DNA of 64,000 bases from positions 21,712,707-21,776,706 of the forward strand of contig NW_024467121.1 of the NCBI RefSeq assembly GCF_017591425.1. The letters run 5' to 3'. The stretch is from Ochotona curzoniae (Eukaryota; Chordata; Mammalia; Lagomorpha; Ochotonidae). Positions 11,799 to 21,190 of the stretch are shown piece after piece. The first letter of the stretch is position 1. Each line of letters begins with the position of its first letter. The position numbers and the translations under genes are program-made. The notes below the pieces were generated by a model. The model did not search any database, was not told the DNA's origin, and was given only the letters and a program-made list of their open reading frames with translations.

Positions 11799-12119
11799 GG
11801 GCTGGCATAGTAGCCTAGTGGCTAAAGTCCTCATCTTGCACATGCTGGGATTATATTGGCAGCAGCACAAGTCCCTGGCAGCCCTGTTTCCAATCCAGCT
11901 CCCTGCTTGTGGCCTGGGAAAGTTGTAGAAGATGGCCCAAAGCTTTTGGGACCCTGCACCTATGTGGGAGACCCAGAAGATGCTCTTGGCTCCTGACTTT
12001 GGATTGACTCAGCTTTGGCTGTTGTGGCTGCTTGGAGAGTGAATCATCAGACACTCTTTCTCTGTCTCTCTTCCTCTCTGTATATTTGACATTTTAATAA
12101 AAATAAATCTTTTTTTTTT
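11799..12119 (+). mobile_element. Young CSINE with 13-bp TSD
   Basis: Complete, from GGCTGGCATAGTAGCCTAGT to ATAAAAATAAATCTTTTTTT. The perfect 13-bp direct repeat AAATTACAAGTTA flanks it at 11786-11798 and 12120-12132. Confidence 0.92.
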
Positions 12120-12132
12120 AAATTACAAGTTA

Positions 12133-12813
12133 ATATGAAATTTAAGCAATTCTGACCCTGATAATAAGTAGTATGTCAAAGATTGTTTTGACTATTAAAT
12201 AATACTTTGGTGAACTTGTTTAGCCAATGGTCTAGTATGACTTGGAAGGATATGAAGTTAACAAATGTATTGCAGTGTAGCCTAGCTAGTTCTTGTTTAT
12301 ACAGAATTGTGTGAGGTTTAAGCAAGTATCAAATTGTGACATTGTACATTTATTTTATATTTGTATATTTAGTTGGACTAAAGAGTGGATGTTGGGACCT
12401 AGTGAGGAAAGCAGCTCATTCTTTTTCACTTGTCTGTAATGGAGATATTGACTTTCCCCAAGCCCCCAAAAAACCTTTCTTCCTTCTGGCCAGCAGTGTC
12501 ACTTTGCACTGCACTTTTCATCAGGTGACAGATACTCCAATGACAGCAGAGAAATGAATCCTCTAATTTCTTCTTTATTTTTATGAGGTATTTAAAGTTA
12601 CTTTTTGGGGTTTTGTGTTACATGGTCAGTAGAGGATTTGTAATCTTTCCCTCAAATGCCCTGTGCTTCCCTAGTCTCCTATATCTTCTTTGGATCTCCC
12701 ACCACCATCTCTCTTGTAAAATGCTCATTCTTCAATGACCATCTCTAGGATTGCTTTACTGGGAAAAAAAATCTTGTTTCCTGCTCTCGTAAGACTGTGA
12801 ACCTTGTTTGATA

Positions 12814-12815
<2 letters not shown>
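12133..12815. other. Unassigned stretch
   Basis: No recognised repeat or exon. A 73-codon frame at 12336-12557 has no splice sites or known motif. Confidence 0.35.

Positions 12816-12850
<35 letters not shown>
12816..12850. repeat. (GT)n microsatellite
   Basis: Uninterrupted GT dinucleotide run of 35 bases. The length suggests it is polymorphic. Confidence 0.97.
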
Positions 12851-12852
<2 letters not shown>

Positions 12853-13271
12853 ACTTGGAGGACAAGAGTCATCTGATTTAGTGGTCATAGTAGTACTATC
12901 AGCAAGTGGTAGCCTTCTGCAATGTTTTTCCCTCATTCTTAAACTCCAACTGGATGAAAAATTATCCAGTTCTATCGTGATTAAACAAACAAAAATGATA
13001 GGAGGTTGCTGGAAACAAGTAAAATAAGTGGTTCAAAAAGGGCAAGTAGTGACAGACCTTTTATTTTTAAATACATTTTGCCTACTATTATTAATGTTTT
13101 GAAATCATTAGCTTACATATTAATTAATTGAGCATACATTAAGGTTTTTTTTAATTGGTATTTCCATAATTGAACAGGGTGGGAGAGATAGAGGGTTAGT
13201 TGACCGTGGATATTCCAAAATTGCATACATTAAGGTTTAATCTGAAGTCTGAAATTTTGAAAAAATTTTCC
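12851..13271. other. Unassigned AT-rich stretch
   Basis: The text ACATTAAGGTTT appears twice (about 13136 and 13227), 91 bp apart, each in a local context of ATAC, hinting at a local duplication or TSD. Otherwise nothing assigned. Confidence 0.3.
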
Positions 13272-13663
13272 AAGATCTATCTATTATGTTTATTGGGAAG
13301 GCAGATCCACAGCGAGGAGAAGAGATGCATAGATCCTCCTTCTGCTGGCTCACTCCCCAAGTGGCCACAATGGCCAGAGTTGGGCCAAAGAGATGCATAG
13401 ATTCTCCTGCTGCTGCTCACTCCCCAAGCGGCCACAATGGCCAGAGCTGGGCCAATCTGAAGCCAGGAGCCAGTAGCTTCCTCTGGTACTCCCACGTGGT
13501 GCAGGGTCCCAAAGTCCTGGCCTATCTGTTGCTTTCCGAGCCACAAGCAGGGAAGGAGCTTGATGGAAGTAGGACAGCCAGGACACAAACCAGCACCCAA
13601 ATGGAACTCATTCTGGCGCATGCAATGCTAGGGCTTTAGTCACCTGGCTACCACATTGGGCCC
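13272..13663 (-). mobile_element. CSINE with internal tandem duplication
   Basis: Minus-strand copy about 390 bp long instead of about 320. The excess is a tandem duplication: 13321-13388 and 13389-13455 both read AGAGATGCATAGAT...TGGGCCAA with few differences, including one indel. This duplicates the tail-proximal CT-rich and GGCCACAATGGCC segments within the element. Confidence 0.9.
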
Positions 13664-14010
13664 AAATTATGAAATTAAAAATATATACTACAGAGGTACC
13701 TTGACACAAAAAATTTAATTCTGTCCTGATATGAAGGGGAAATATGTTAGACTCTGTTCCTAACAGCATGTTTGAATGTGGATGAGTATTGTGTGTATGT
13801 TGTGAAGTCAACAGTTGAGTGTTTCAGAAGTGAAGTTCCAGGCTTATCTTTTCATCAATGTTTTTCTTGCCTTGGTAGCAATTATGAGTGGAGCCTACAG
13901 TGGAACTAGACTTGTGTGTTTTGTCTTTGAGTGGCTTTTTCATATAATTTCTTTCTTCTGTTTGAATTTGGAGTAGGAATTCAGAAGATTTTAATGGGTG
14001 TGTGTGGTTT
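13664..14010. other. Unassigned stretch
   Basis: Short gap between CSINEs; no repeat or exon seen. Its last bases (GTGTGTGTGGTTT) match the sequence after the next element and look like that element's TSD. Confidence 0.35.
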
Positions 14011-14340
14011 TTTTTTTTAAGATTTATTTATTTATTGGAAAGTGAGATATACAGAGAGGAGGAGAGACAGAGAGGAAGATCTTCCATCTAATGATTCACT
14101 CCCCAAGTGAGCGCAATGGCCGATGCTATGCTGATCTGAAGCCAGGATCCAGGAACTTCTTCTGGGCATCCCACATGGGTGCAGGGTCCCAAATCTTTGG
14201 GCTGTCCTCGACTGCTTTCCCAGGCCACAAGCAGGGAGTTGGATGGGAAGTGAAGTTGCCGGGATTAGAACCGGTGCCCATATGGGATCCCAGCATGTTC
14301 AAGGCGAGGACTTTAGCCGCTAGGACATGCTGTCAGGCCC
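14011..14340 (-). mobile_element. Young CSINE with imperfect TSD
   Basis: Close to the inferred family consensus: AAGATTTATTTATTTATTGG, GAAGATCTTCCATCTAATGA, TTTCCCAGGCCACAAGCAGG, GAACCGGTGCCCATATGGGA, TTTAGCCGCTAGGACATG. The flanks GTGTGTGTGGTTT (13998-14010) and GTGTGTGTTTGTTTTT (from 14341) are an imperfect TSD. Confidence 0.92.
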
Positions 14341-14356
14341 GTGTGTGTTTGTTTTT

Positions 14357-14664
14357 GAAGCTGATTTAAATAAAGTCAGTTATACAGAGAGGAGGAGAGA
14401 CAGAGATCTTGTATGCACTGATTCATTCCCCATATGACCTCAGGAGCCTGGGCTGAGCAGGCTAATGCCAGAAGCCAGGAGTTTCAGCCACATCCCCCAA
14501 GTAAGTGGCAGGGTTCCAGATACTTGGGTAATCATTGGCTTTTGGCAGGCTATTTTCAAGGAACTGGATCAAAAGTGGGGCAGTTGGAACACAAACCAGC
14601 ACCCATGTGGGTAGCTGGCATCACAGGCAGTGGGTTTACCTGCCACACTACAATGCTGGCCCTC
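14357..14664 (-). mobile_element. Old CSINE copy
   Basis: Starts immediately after the TSD of the preceding copy. It retains ACAGAGAGGAGGAGAGACAG, ACAAACCAGCACCCATGTGG and the head ACTACAATGCTGGCCC. The middle is more diverged than its neighbour. Confidence 0.75.
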
Positions 14665-15546
14665 TGTGCACCTGTTTTAATCTGCAGGTACATCTCCTAG
14701 TATTTCCACAGGTGAACATATTGTCAAAGTACTGATGAAAAGTATGCTGATTGAAATTTCATCCAGACATTTTCCATGAAAAACTAATTGTATATGAGGT
14801 GTTCAAGTAAAGATTTTAGAAATACTGTCTGAGTATTAGAAATACTGGAGAGTCCAAGTGCTCCTGTGCATTACAAAGATTGACAAGGTCTGCTCTGAAA
14901 AAATTTGATCAGCTTTAATTCTAGTGTTTCTAGAACTTACATGATGGCAGAATACTTTTTTCAAAATACTTACTTTGGGAAATGCTGCTTTATTACAACA
15001 TTTATGTCTACCGTATTGCCAGTTATTTTGTGTGTTCTATTTTTATTTGTTGTTTTTCATTATCCCTCTTTGTTTTCTTAGGATTAATTAAAATCTTTAA
15101 ATTGTATGTTATCTTGGCTTTTTATATATCTATGCATTCTGTAGTATTTTCTCTAGGGATTTCAGCATTCCTAAACATTCACAATGTAATTTTTAGTTAA
15201 TATTTTACAGTTTCATGCAAAATATAGACCCCACTCTTAAAGCATATGTATTGTATTTGCATACCATATTTTAAATATTTTAAGACCCCCCCACAACGCA
15301 GCATTTTATATTTTTTTGCTTAAATAATCAAATACGTATTTGAAACATTCAGGAAAATCGCCTTTAGTGTTTACCCACAGATGGACCATTTCCACTTTTA
15401 TTTCATGACATTCCAACTTTCTAGCTGCCATCAGTTTTGCTCCAGCTCAAGAACTTCCTTTAGCACATCTTTCAGTGCAGGTCTGCTGGGAATGGATTCC
15501 TTCAGCATTCTTCTACAGGAAAATATCTTTGTTTTGTCTTCATTTT

Positions 15547-16854
15547 TTTAAAATTAATTACTTTTGACAATCTTGACATAATTAGGGTAAAAAGGTTAAA
15601 GCACTACAGGGAGATGGGTAAGACAATTAGTTCCTTACTGTTTCCTTAATATATCTGATGTAAAGGAGATTTTAAGGGAGAAGCCCCACCCAGTCTCCCA
15701 CCCACCCCAGGTCCCAGAGGGTCTTGCTCAAGTGGTTCTGACAGTTCAGCAGTTCTCAACTGCTGCCACTCTCACGACTCTAAGCATGATGTGGTTGTTG
15801 GAGATTCCACTGATCGACATAGTCCGTCATAATGTCTCTGTTTGCCCAGTATTTTCATTACCAACATATAGCAGAGGTAGTTGACTGATTTTTTTCTGTC
15901 CTCTGTCATTTGATGGTTAGCATTCTGAGTCCGAAAGCTCAGTTGGGGGGATCCCCAAAGAAACTTTGTCTGAGGTGTTTCCAGACCAGACTCTTGTATG
16001 TGCTAGCAGGCACAGGGCCCAGCACAGTCCATCGCCCCGATCAGCTGGTGGTTGCAATTGCTGGGTTGGTTCTGTTTCTAGCCCTCTCTTCCACTGGAAC
16101 CAATGGGTGTTGTAGTTCAGCCTGATTTTGCCTTGCACACATTTGGCCCTCACCCAAACCAGTGGGAGCTGCAGCCTCGTCGGTTGGAGCGACCCACAAT
16201 AACTCCCACCAGACCCACCCCCTACCCGGGTTTGCCAGTATGTGTAGCAGACTAGTCCAGTCTGTCCCATCTTCCCTTCTGCTACTCATACATGGGTATT
16301 AAAACCTTGCTGCATCTAAAAAGCTCAACTGTCCAGCCTTCACGGATGTTGTTGGGTGTCTGTCTAGCCACCCCAGCCCTTCCTAGTTTTCGTGCCCTCC
16401 CGTGGGGGGGGGGGTGGCAACCTAAGAGGGAGGAGCCCACTATTTCCCTCCCAGGCAACTCCCACTCCCAGATTATGCACTTTCCAGGTGGTGCTGTGGT
16501 TTGACTTGACAGAACTAGCCCCAGTGCCAGCTTCTGCCAGCTGATGTTGTGGCTAAGCCCCAACAACCCTCACCAACGAATTGTAGATTGCACAAGTAGA
16601 AATAATCAGCCCAGCCTGGGTTTTCCCTGATCTGGTCCACACAAGGCCCACAGGTGTTGTAGCCCTGCCTAGTCTGGTCTGCCCCCATCCCAGTTCATGC
16701 TCTCCAGCGAGAGTAACTGCTCAGCAAGGGAACCACCCCTTATTCCCCTGCCAGTTCTACCCCTTCCCTTCCTTGTTCTCGCGTGTGCTGGTTGGGTGCT
16801 GCGGTCACATCTGGCTCAGGCAACCTCACCTTGGCATTCCGTGTTGTGCACTGC
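15547..16854 (-). mobile_element. GC-rich LINE-like insertion with perfect TSD
   Basis: A 1308-bp insert in the old L1, flanked by the perfect 15-bp repeat TTTTGTCTTCATTTT at 15532-15546 and 16855-16869. On the minus strand it ends in an A-rich tail, and the duplicated site begins AAAATG, fitting L1-type endonuclease cutting. It aligns over its length with 51553-53105. No intact reverse-transcriptase frame is present, so it is most likely a long non-coding 3' region of a lagomorph L1, 5'-truncated. The assignment to L1 is inference. Confidence 0.75.
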
Positions 16855-16924
16855 TTTTGTCTTCATTTTAAAGAATGTTTTTCACAATTTTTAGAATTGT
16901 TTCCTCTCTGAGCAGATGTTTTAG

Positions 16925-17411
16925 TTTCAACTTACTGCTGTAAGAAATTATCACATGCACAGTGTGGCATAAGGCAAAGCAGAGTTGTGTGTTACAGTTC
17001 TGGAAGCCAGCAGCAGCTTCACCAGGCTGAGGCTGAGAAGCAGAGCTGTGTGTCCTGTCGACTTTGTTTCCTTGCGTTGGCCACTTCTAAAGACTGCCCA
17101 CACCTTGTGACTCATGCCCTCATCCTGTCTTCTTCAATGGCAGGGATGTCATGCTGAGTCCTTATATAAGGTTGAGTCTTTATCATTGCCATCTCTCTCT
17201 CATCTGTGACTTCCTTGTGCAAGTATCACAATTCTAGTAATAACAGCTCTGGCTGATTAACTCAGAATATTCTCCCATGTCTGGGTAAGCTGAATAGCAC
17301 CCTTAATTTTATATGTGACTTTAATTTCCTCCTACCATGCAACCTAATAGTTGCTGGTCTTGAGGTTGGAATTTGGATATCTTTGGAGAGGCTGTTGTTT
17401 TTGCCTACCAC
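16925..17411. mobile_element. Old mammalian interspersed repeat
   Basis: The text TTACTGCTGTAAGAAATTAT then TTACAGTTCTGGAAGCCAGC and CTCATGCCCTCATCC follows a widespread mammalian repeat (the one with ACAGTTCTGGAGGCTGGAAG). I recognise the text but cannot confidently name its family or class. It interrupts the L1 block between about 16924 and 17412. Confidence 0.45.
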
Positions 17412-17823
17412 AGCACCTTAAAGATGTTCTGCTGTCTTTTAGCCTCTAATTTCTGAGAACTCAGCAATATCCTTTATCATTGTTTCCTTGAGGATTTATA
17501 ACGTGATGTCTGCTTTTGGGATCGTATCTTTTTTTTTTTAGCAGAATGAGTGATATCACTTTATATTTTTTGCATTAGCTATTATAGCTTGCACAAAATT
17601 TAGTAAAGTTTTGATTAGTGAAGTAACTTTTTTCATTTTCACTCATTCTCCTTTTTTCTCCATTTTTATACAATTTGCATATACTTTTGAGACTTTGAAT
17701 ATTTCCCTTGAGGCCATTTTTTTTTCCCACTCCTAGTTTTTGAGTTGTCTAGATTGGGTTATTTCACTAACTTTACTCCCCAATTTGCAATATGATATAA
17801 AACCATCTAATTTTGTGTTTTTT

Positions 17824-18147
17824 AAAAGATTTAGTTTTTTATTATTTTTTTATTGGAAAGGCAGATATACAGAGAGGAGAGACAGAGAGGAAGATCTTCC
17901 GTCCGATGATTCACTCCCTAAGTGAGCGCAACGGGCCGATGCTATGCTAATCCGAAGCCAGGAGTCTCTTCCGGGTCTCCCACGCGGGTGCAGGGTCCCA
18001 AAGCTTTGGGCCGTCCTCGACTGCTTTCCCGGGCCACAGGCAGGGAGCTGGAAGGGAAGCAGGGCTGCCAGGATAGAACCGGTGCCCATATGGGATCCCA
18101 GGCGTGCAAGGCGAGGACCTTAACCACTGTGCCACCGTGCCGGGCCC
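17824..18147 (-). mobile_element. CpG-rich, very young CSINE
   Basis: The copy nearest to an inferred consensus in the window: GAAGATCTTCCGTCCGATGA, CGCAACGGGCCGATGC, CCCACGCGGGTGCAGG, GAACCGGTGCCCATATGGGA. It keeps about fifteen CpGs that older copies have lost to TG/CA. The direct repeats TAATTTTGTGTTTTT (17808-17822) and TAATTTTGTTTTT (18148-18160) flank it. Recent insertion is inferred from CpG retention. Confidence 0.95.
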
Positions 18148-18426
18148 TAATTTTGTTTTTAATTTTAGTTGTAGATCCTGATGACTTTTTAAAAAATTGC
18201 ACTGGGTTCCTTTTCTTAAAATTTGTTTTATAAATTCTTCATGATATTTTCTATTTCATTTATACATTAATTTTCATCCTTTTTCCCTGGATATATTGAT
18301 GAAAGCTGACTAAAAACAACCTTTTGTAGATATCACAAAATCTTGATAATTTTGAATTGGTCTTCACTGCATTTTTTTTTCTTGAGTAGATCACTTTTTA
18401 AGCAATGTCTAGAGTTGTTGCATTTT

Positions 18427-18675
18427 TTTTTAAGATTTTTAATAGGCACTGGGATTTTTCATCCTTCTCCCCAAGCTTCCTCCTCTTGTCACTGATTTTC
18501 CCTCCAATTTTACAATGGCTGTCTTTCATAACTCCAACATGCTGCCACTGAAGGGTCTCCCAACAATGTAGGTCTGGACAGTATCGAAGAGTCCACCATC
18601 CTACTGTCAGGACATTTTCAGCCATTTTACTCTGGGTCCATCTTTGTTCCGTATGCATAGGGACATACTGCTCTC
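18427..18675 (-). mobile_element. Retroposed unit of unknown source, 21-bp TSD
   Basis: About 250 bp ending on the minus strand in an A run (plus-strand T run near 18423-18431). It is bounded by TGTCTAGAGTTGTTGCATTT-like repeats at 18406-18426 and 18676-18696, which differ at one position. This is a complete poly-A retroposition event. The minus strand is open for 86 codons (18658 down to 18398), with Lys-rich text near the end (KRRKLGEKDEK). Source not recognised: a LINE 3' end or a processed cellular transcript are both possible. Confidence 0.7.
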
Positions 18676-18739
18676 TGTCTAGAGGTGTTGCATTTTATTC
18701 AAAGTATCTGTGCTATCTTTTGAGTTTCTGAATTACTTT

Positions 18740-19058
18740 AAAAAAAAGATTTATTTATTTGGAAAGGCAGACATATATATATAGAGAGAGAAGAGAGACA
18801 GAAAGATATTCCATCTGCTGGTTCACTCTCCAAGTGGTCGCAATGACTGGAGCTGAAGAGATGTGGAGCCAGGAGCCTCTTATAGGTCTCCCACATGAGT
18901 ACAGGGTCCCAAGGCTTTGGGCCATGCTCTGCTGCTTTTCCAGGCCAAAAGTAGGACCTGCATGGGAAGTGGAGCAGCCATAATATGAACCAATACCTGT
19001 ATGTAATCCCAGTGTGTGCAAAGCAAGCACTTTAGCCACTAGGCTACCACGTCATGGC
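18740..19058 (-). mobile_element. CSINE with 18-bp TSD
   Basis: Complete minus-strand copy with a short TA/GA run near 18774-18790. The flanks TGAGTTTCTGAATTACTT (18721-18738) and TGAGTTTCTGAATTATTT (19059-19076) differ at one base and show that the host L1 text was continuous before insertion. Confidence 0.92.
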
Positions 19059-19260
19059 TGAGTTTCTGAATTATTTCATACTCTGATAAAGAGTATTGGT
19101 GTTTATTTTTGTGGTTATTGGTTTAGACCTATGCTCCAAACTTTGGTGCTGTTACAAAGTGCAGCAACTGAATTTCCTTTTGAATTCTGTTAGCCTTAAC
19201 TTGGCTACTCGACATCAGATCAGTGGATAAAGGCCTCAGGGATTACCTGGAGATTGAAGA

Positions 19261-19740
19261 AGACTTTATGTAATAAATACAGGATTCTCCGTTCTGTGGC
19301 TCTCATTAGATTTTATCCTCAATTTTTTTATTTTGAGCTAAAAAAAACTGCAAGTTTCTTTTCAAGTTGTAATTGCCCTATGGGGACAGCCTGAAAACTT
19401 CTGGTGTCAAACTGCCTTTAAAATGAAGAAACTCACCTCGTGTTTTTCAGTTGTTTCACATTGGGTGTTTTCCTTAGTTTTTTTCCTTTTGGTTACTGTG
19501 TTGTTTTCAGGTAGTTGGTAGGTTTTTTTAATACTTTATCTAGAGTTCATGGTTGTTACATGTAGTAGAGTTGCAGGAGTTAAGTTAGGAGGTGCTACTT
19601 TATCATTATCATTAAACATTAAAGCTGTAAATGGCTACTACTTCTAGTGTATTTGCTTACACTTTTTGTAACTTTTTATTTTGACAAGCCATTGAAAAAG
19701 AAAGTTTATTCTTTCTATATGAAAAAACATATTTGAAACT
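19261..19740. other. Unassigned AT-rich stretch
   Basis: No recognised element or exon between the L1 block and the CSINE at 19741. Confidence 0.3.
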
Positions 19741-20020
19741 GTATGTGTGTGAGAGAGAGAATGAATGAATGAATGAATGAATATGCCTTCCATCTACTGA
19801 TCCGCTCCCCCCAGATGCATGCAGGATCTGAGACTGTGCTAGGCTAGGATCCCAGAATTCTATTCAAGTTTCCCACATGGGTATCGAAAACCCAAGCAGT
19901 TAGGACATTGTCTGCTGGGATGCATTAGAACAAAGTTGAATTGGAAACAGAGGGATTGGGTCTGGAGCTGGCATGCTTCCAGATGGAATGCAAGTGTTGC
20001 GAGTTGAGTGATACTAACCC
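19741..20020 (-). mobile_element. Old CSINE with tetranucleotide run
   Basis: From GTGTGTGAGAGAGAGAATG through GCCTTCCATCTACTGATCCG and AAGTTTCCCACATGGGTATC to GTTGAGTGATACTAACCC. An (AATG)n run of about five and a half units occupies 19760-19781, inside the tail-proximal region. Confidence 0.75.
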
Positions 20021-20025
20021 AAAAA

Positions 20026-20480
20026 TGAGTTGGAGGCACAAACTCTTGGAAGCTTGAAAGTCTTTATTCACCTGCTGGCTCCAACCAATGGGACTGTCCC
20101 ATACCACTGCAAGTAGAAACGGGGAGTAGCCCTAACTTGCTATTTAAGGAGTTTTTAAGCAACAATCATCCAATCAACCAAGAGAGCAGTGGCGCAGTGC
20201 ACAATACAAATAATCTAATCAGCTCTGGTGGTGTGAAACACATGCCCAATCAGTGTAAGCTTCATGCACTTGCAACTGTCCGATCGGTAAGAGCTATATT
20301 CTGTATCTATATATCTGAACCAGGCAAACAGGCCCTTTCAATTCTATGTACAGAAACCAGCTTGGGCCAGTTGGCTTACTACTTGAGATATAAAAGAAAA
20401 GCAGTATCTCATTCTGGAATGAGGTATTTTCTTTTTGATAAATAAGTCCCTTTTGGGACTTCCGAGATCCCAAGTTTATG
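20026..20480 (-). mobile_element. Probable solo endogenous retrovirus LTR
   Basis: On the minus strand this has LTR layout: inverted CCAAT motifs (GATTGG) upstream, a TATA-like CCTTAAATA at 20141-20149, a polyadenylation signal AATAAA at 20063-20068, then a short U5-like stretch ending ...CA at 20026. No gag, pol or env homology flanks it, so a solo LTR is most likely. The upstream edge is uncertain and I could not confirm a TSD. Confidence 0.5.
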
Positions 20481-20904
20481 TGCAGGTTCTGGAAATGCTT
20501 CAGGTGATCTAGCCTTGCTATTGCCTTTTTTTTTTCTAAGTTTGGGCTGTCACACAGGTATCCCAGGCAGTGACTTAAGCCGTTGCATCTTAACACCTGC
20601 CTGTCACTTTTCCTTTTCTCAGATGTAAACAATATTCTACTCTGAATTAGCCATAGATTCTCAGGCGAACTGATCAAAATAAATTCCTTGGAACTGCAGA
20701 TCACTACATAAGTTAGTGTAATCCTATGTCAGTATCACTATGGTATTAATGACGTGGATGTAGGTCAATTGGCTAATTATTACACTTGATTTCTCAACAG
20801 GAAATTGTTCCTGAAATATGGATTTCATAAATTTCACAAGAGTGAATTTAAATGTTTTTAGGGACTTTGGTAATAGCTAATGTTGTTCTTTTATTTAGTG
20901 GCAA
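20481..20904. other. Unassigned stretch next to the LTR
   Basis: Contains a piece near 20556-20605 (CCCAGGCAGTGACTTAAGCC) resembling a minus-strand CSINE head. The rest is unassigned. The LTR could extend into part of it. Confidence 0.3.
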
Positions 20905-21190
20905 AAATAATAGATACTCACTTTATTTAAAAATTCACACAAAGCCAAATTCCTTTTGGCTTTGGTCTTCAATCCCCTTTTCTCCTACTTCTATCCTTCC
21001 CAAGAGGTAACAACTTCCAGTATCTTGGCATGTTATTATCAAGATCACATACAAATATCATTCTCAAAAGAAAAACTGAATTTTCTGTTTGGATAACAGC
21101 ATTATCTATATCTGCCATGCCCTTCTTTTTACTTGCTATTATGTCTTAGATATCTTTATGTACTTCTGATTTGTATACTCCAGTGTTTCT
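20905..21190 (-). mobile_element. Old L1 fragment
   Basis: T-rich text such as CCCAAGAGGTAACAACTTCC and TTAGATATCTTTATGTACTT corresponds to the antisense of an ancient mammalian L1 3' region. Degraded, limits approximate. Confidence 0.5.

Larger units (their letters stand above)
14980..19260. mobile_element. Old L1 block, split by later insertions
   Basis: T-rich text matching ancient mammalian L1 3'-region sequence survives in pieces: AAGAACTTCCTTTAGCACAT and GTGCAGGTCTGCTGG near 15450-15490, CACCTTAAAGATGTTCTGCT near 17412, and TGTGCTATCTTTTGAGTTTC near 18709. Between them lie a GC-rich LINE-like insert, an old repeat, two CSINEs and an unidentified retroposed unit, each also listed separately. 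I am not sure of the strand, and the outer limits are approximate. Confidence 0.6.

Noticed and set aside
13286..13639. Paired 117- and 114-codon frames on both strands
   Set aside because: Both are inside a CSINE with an internal duplication; similar shadow frames occur in most CSINE copies of the window.
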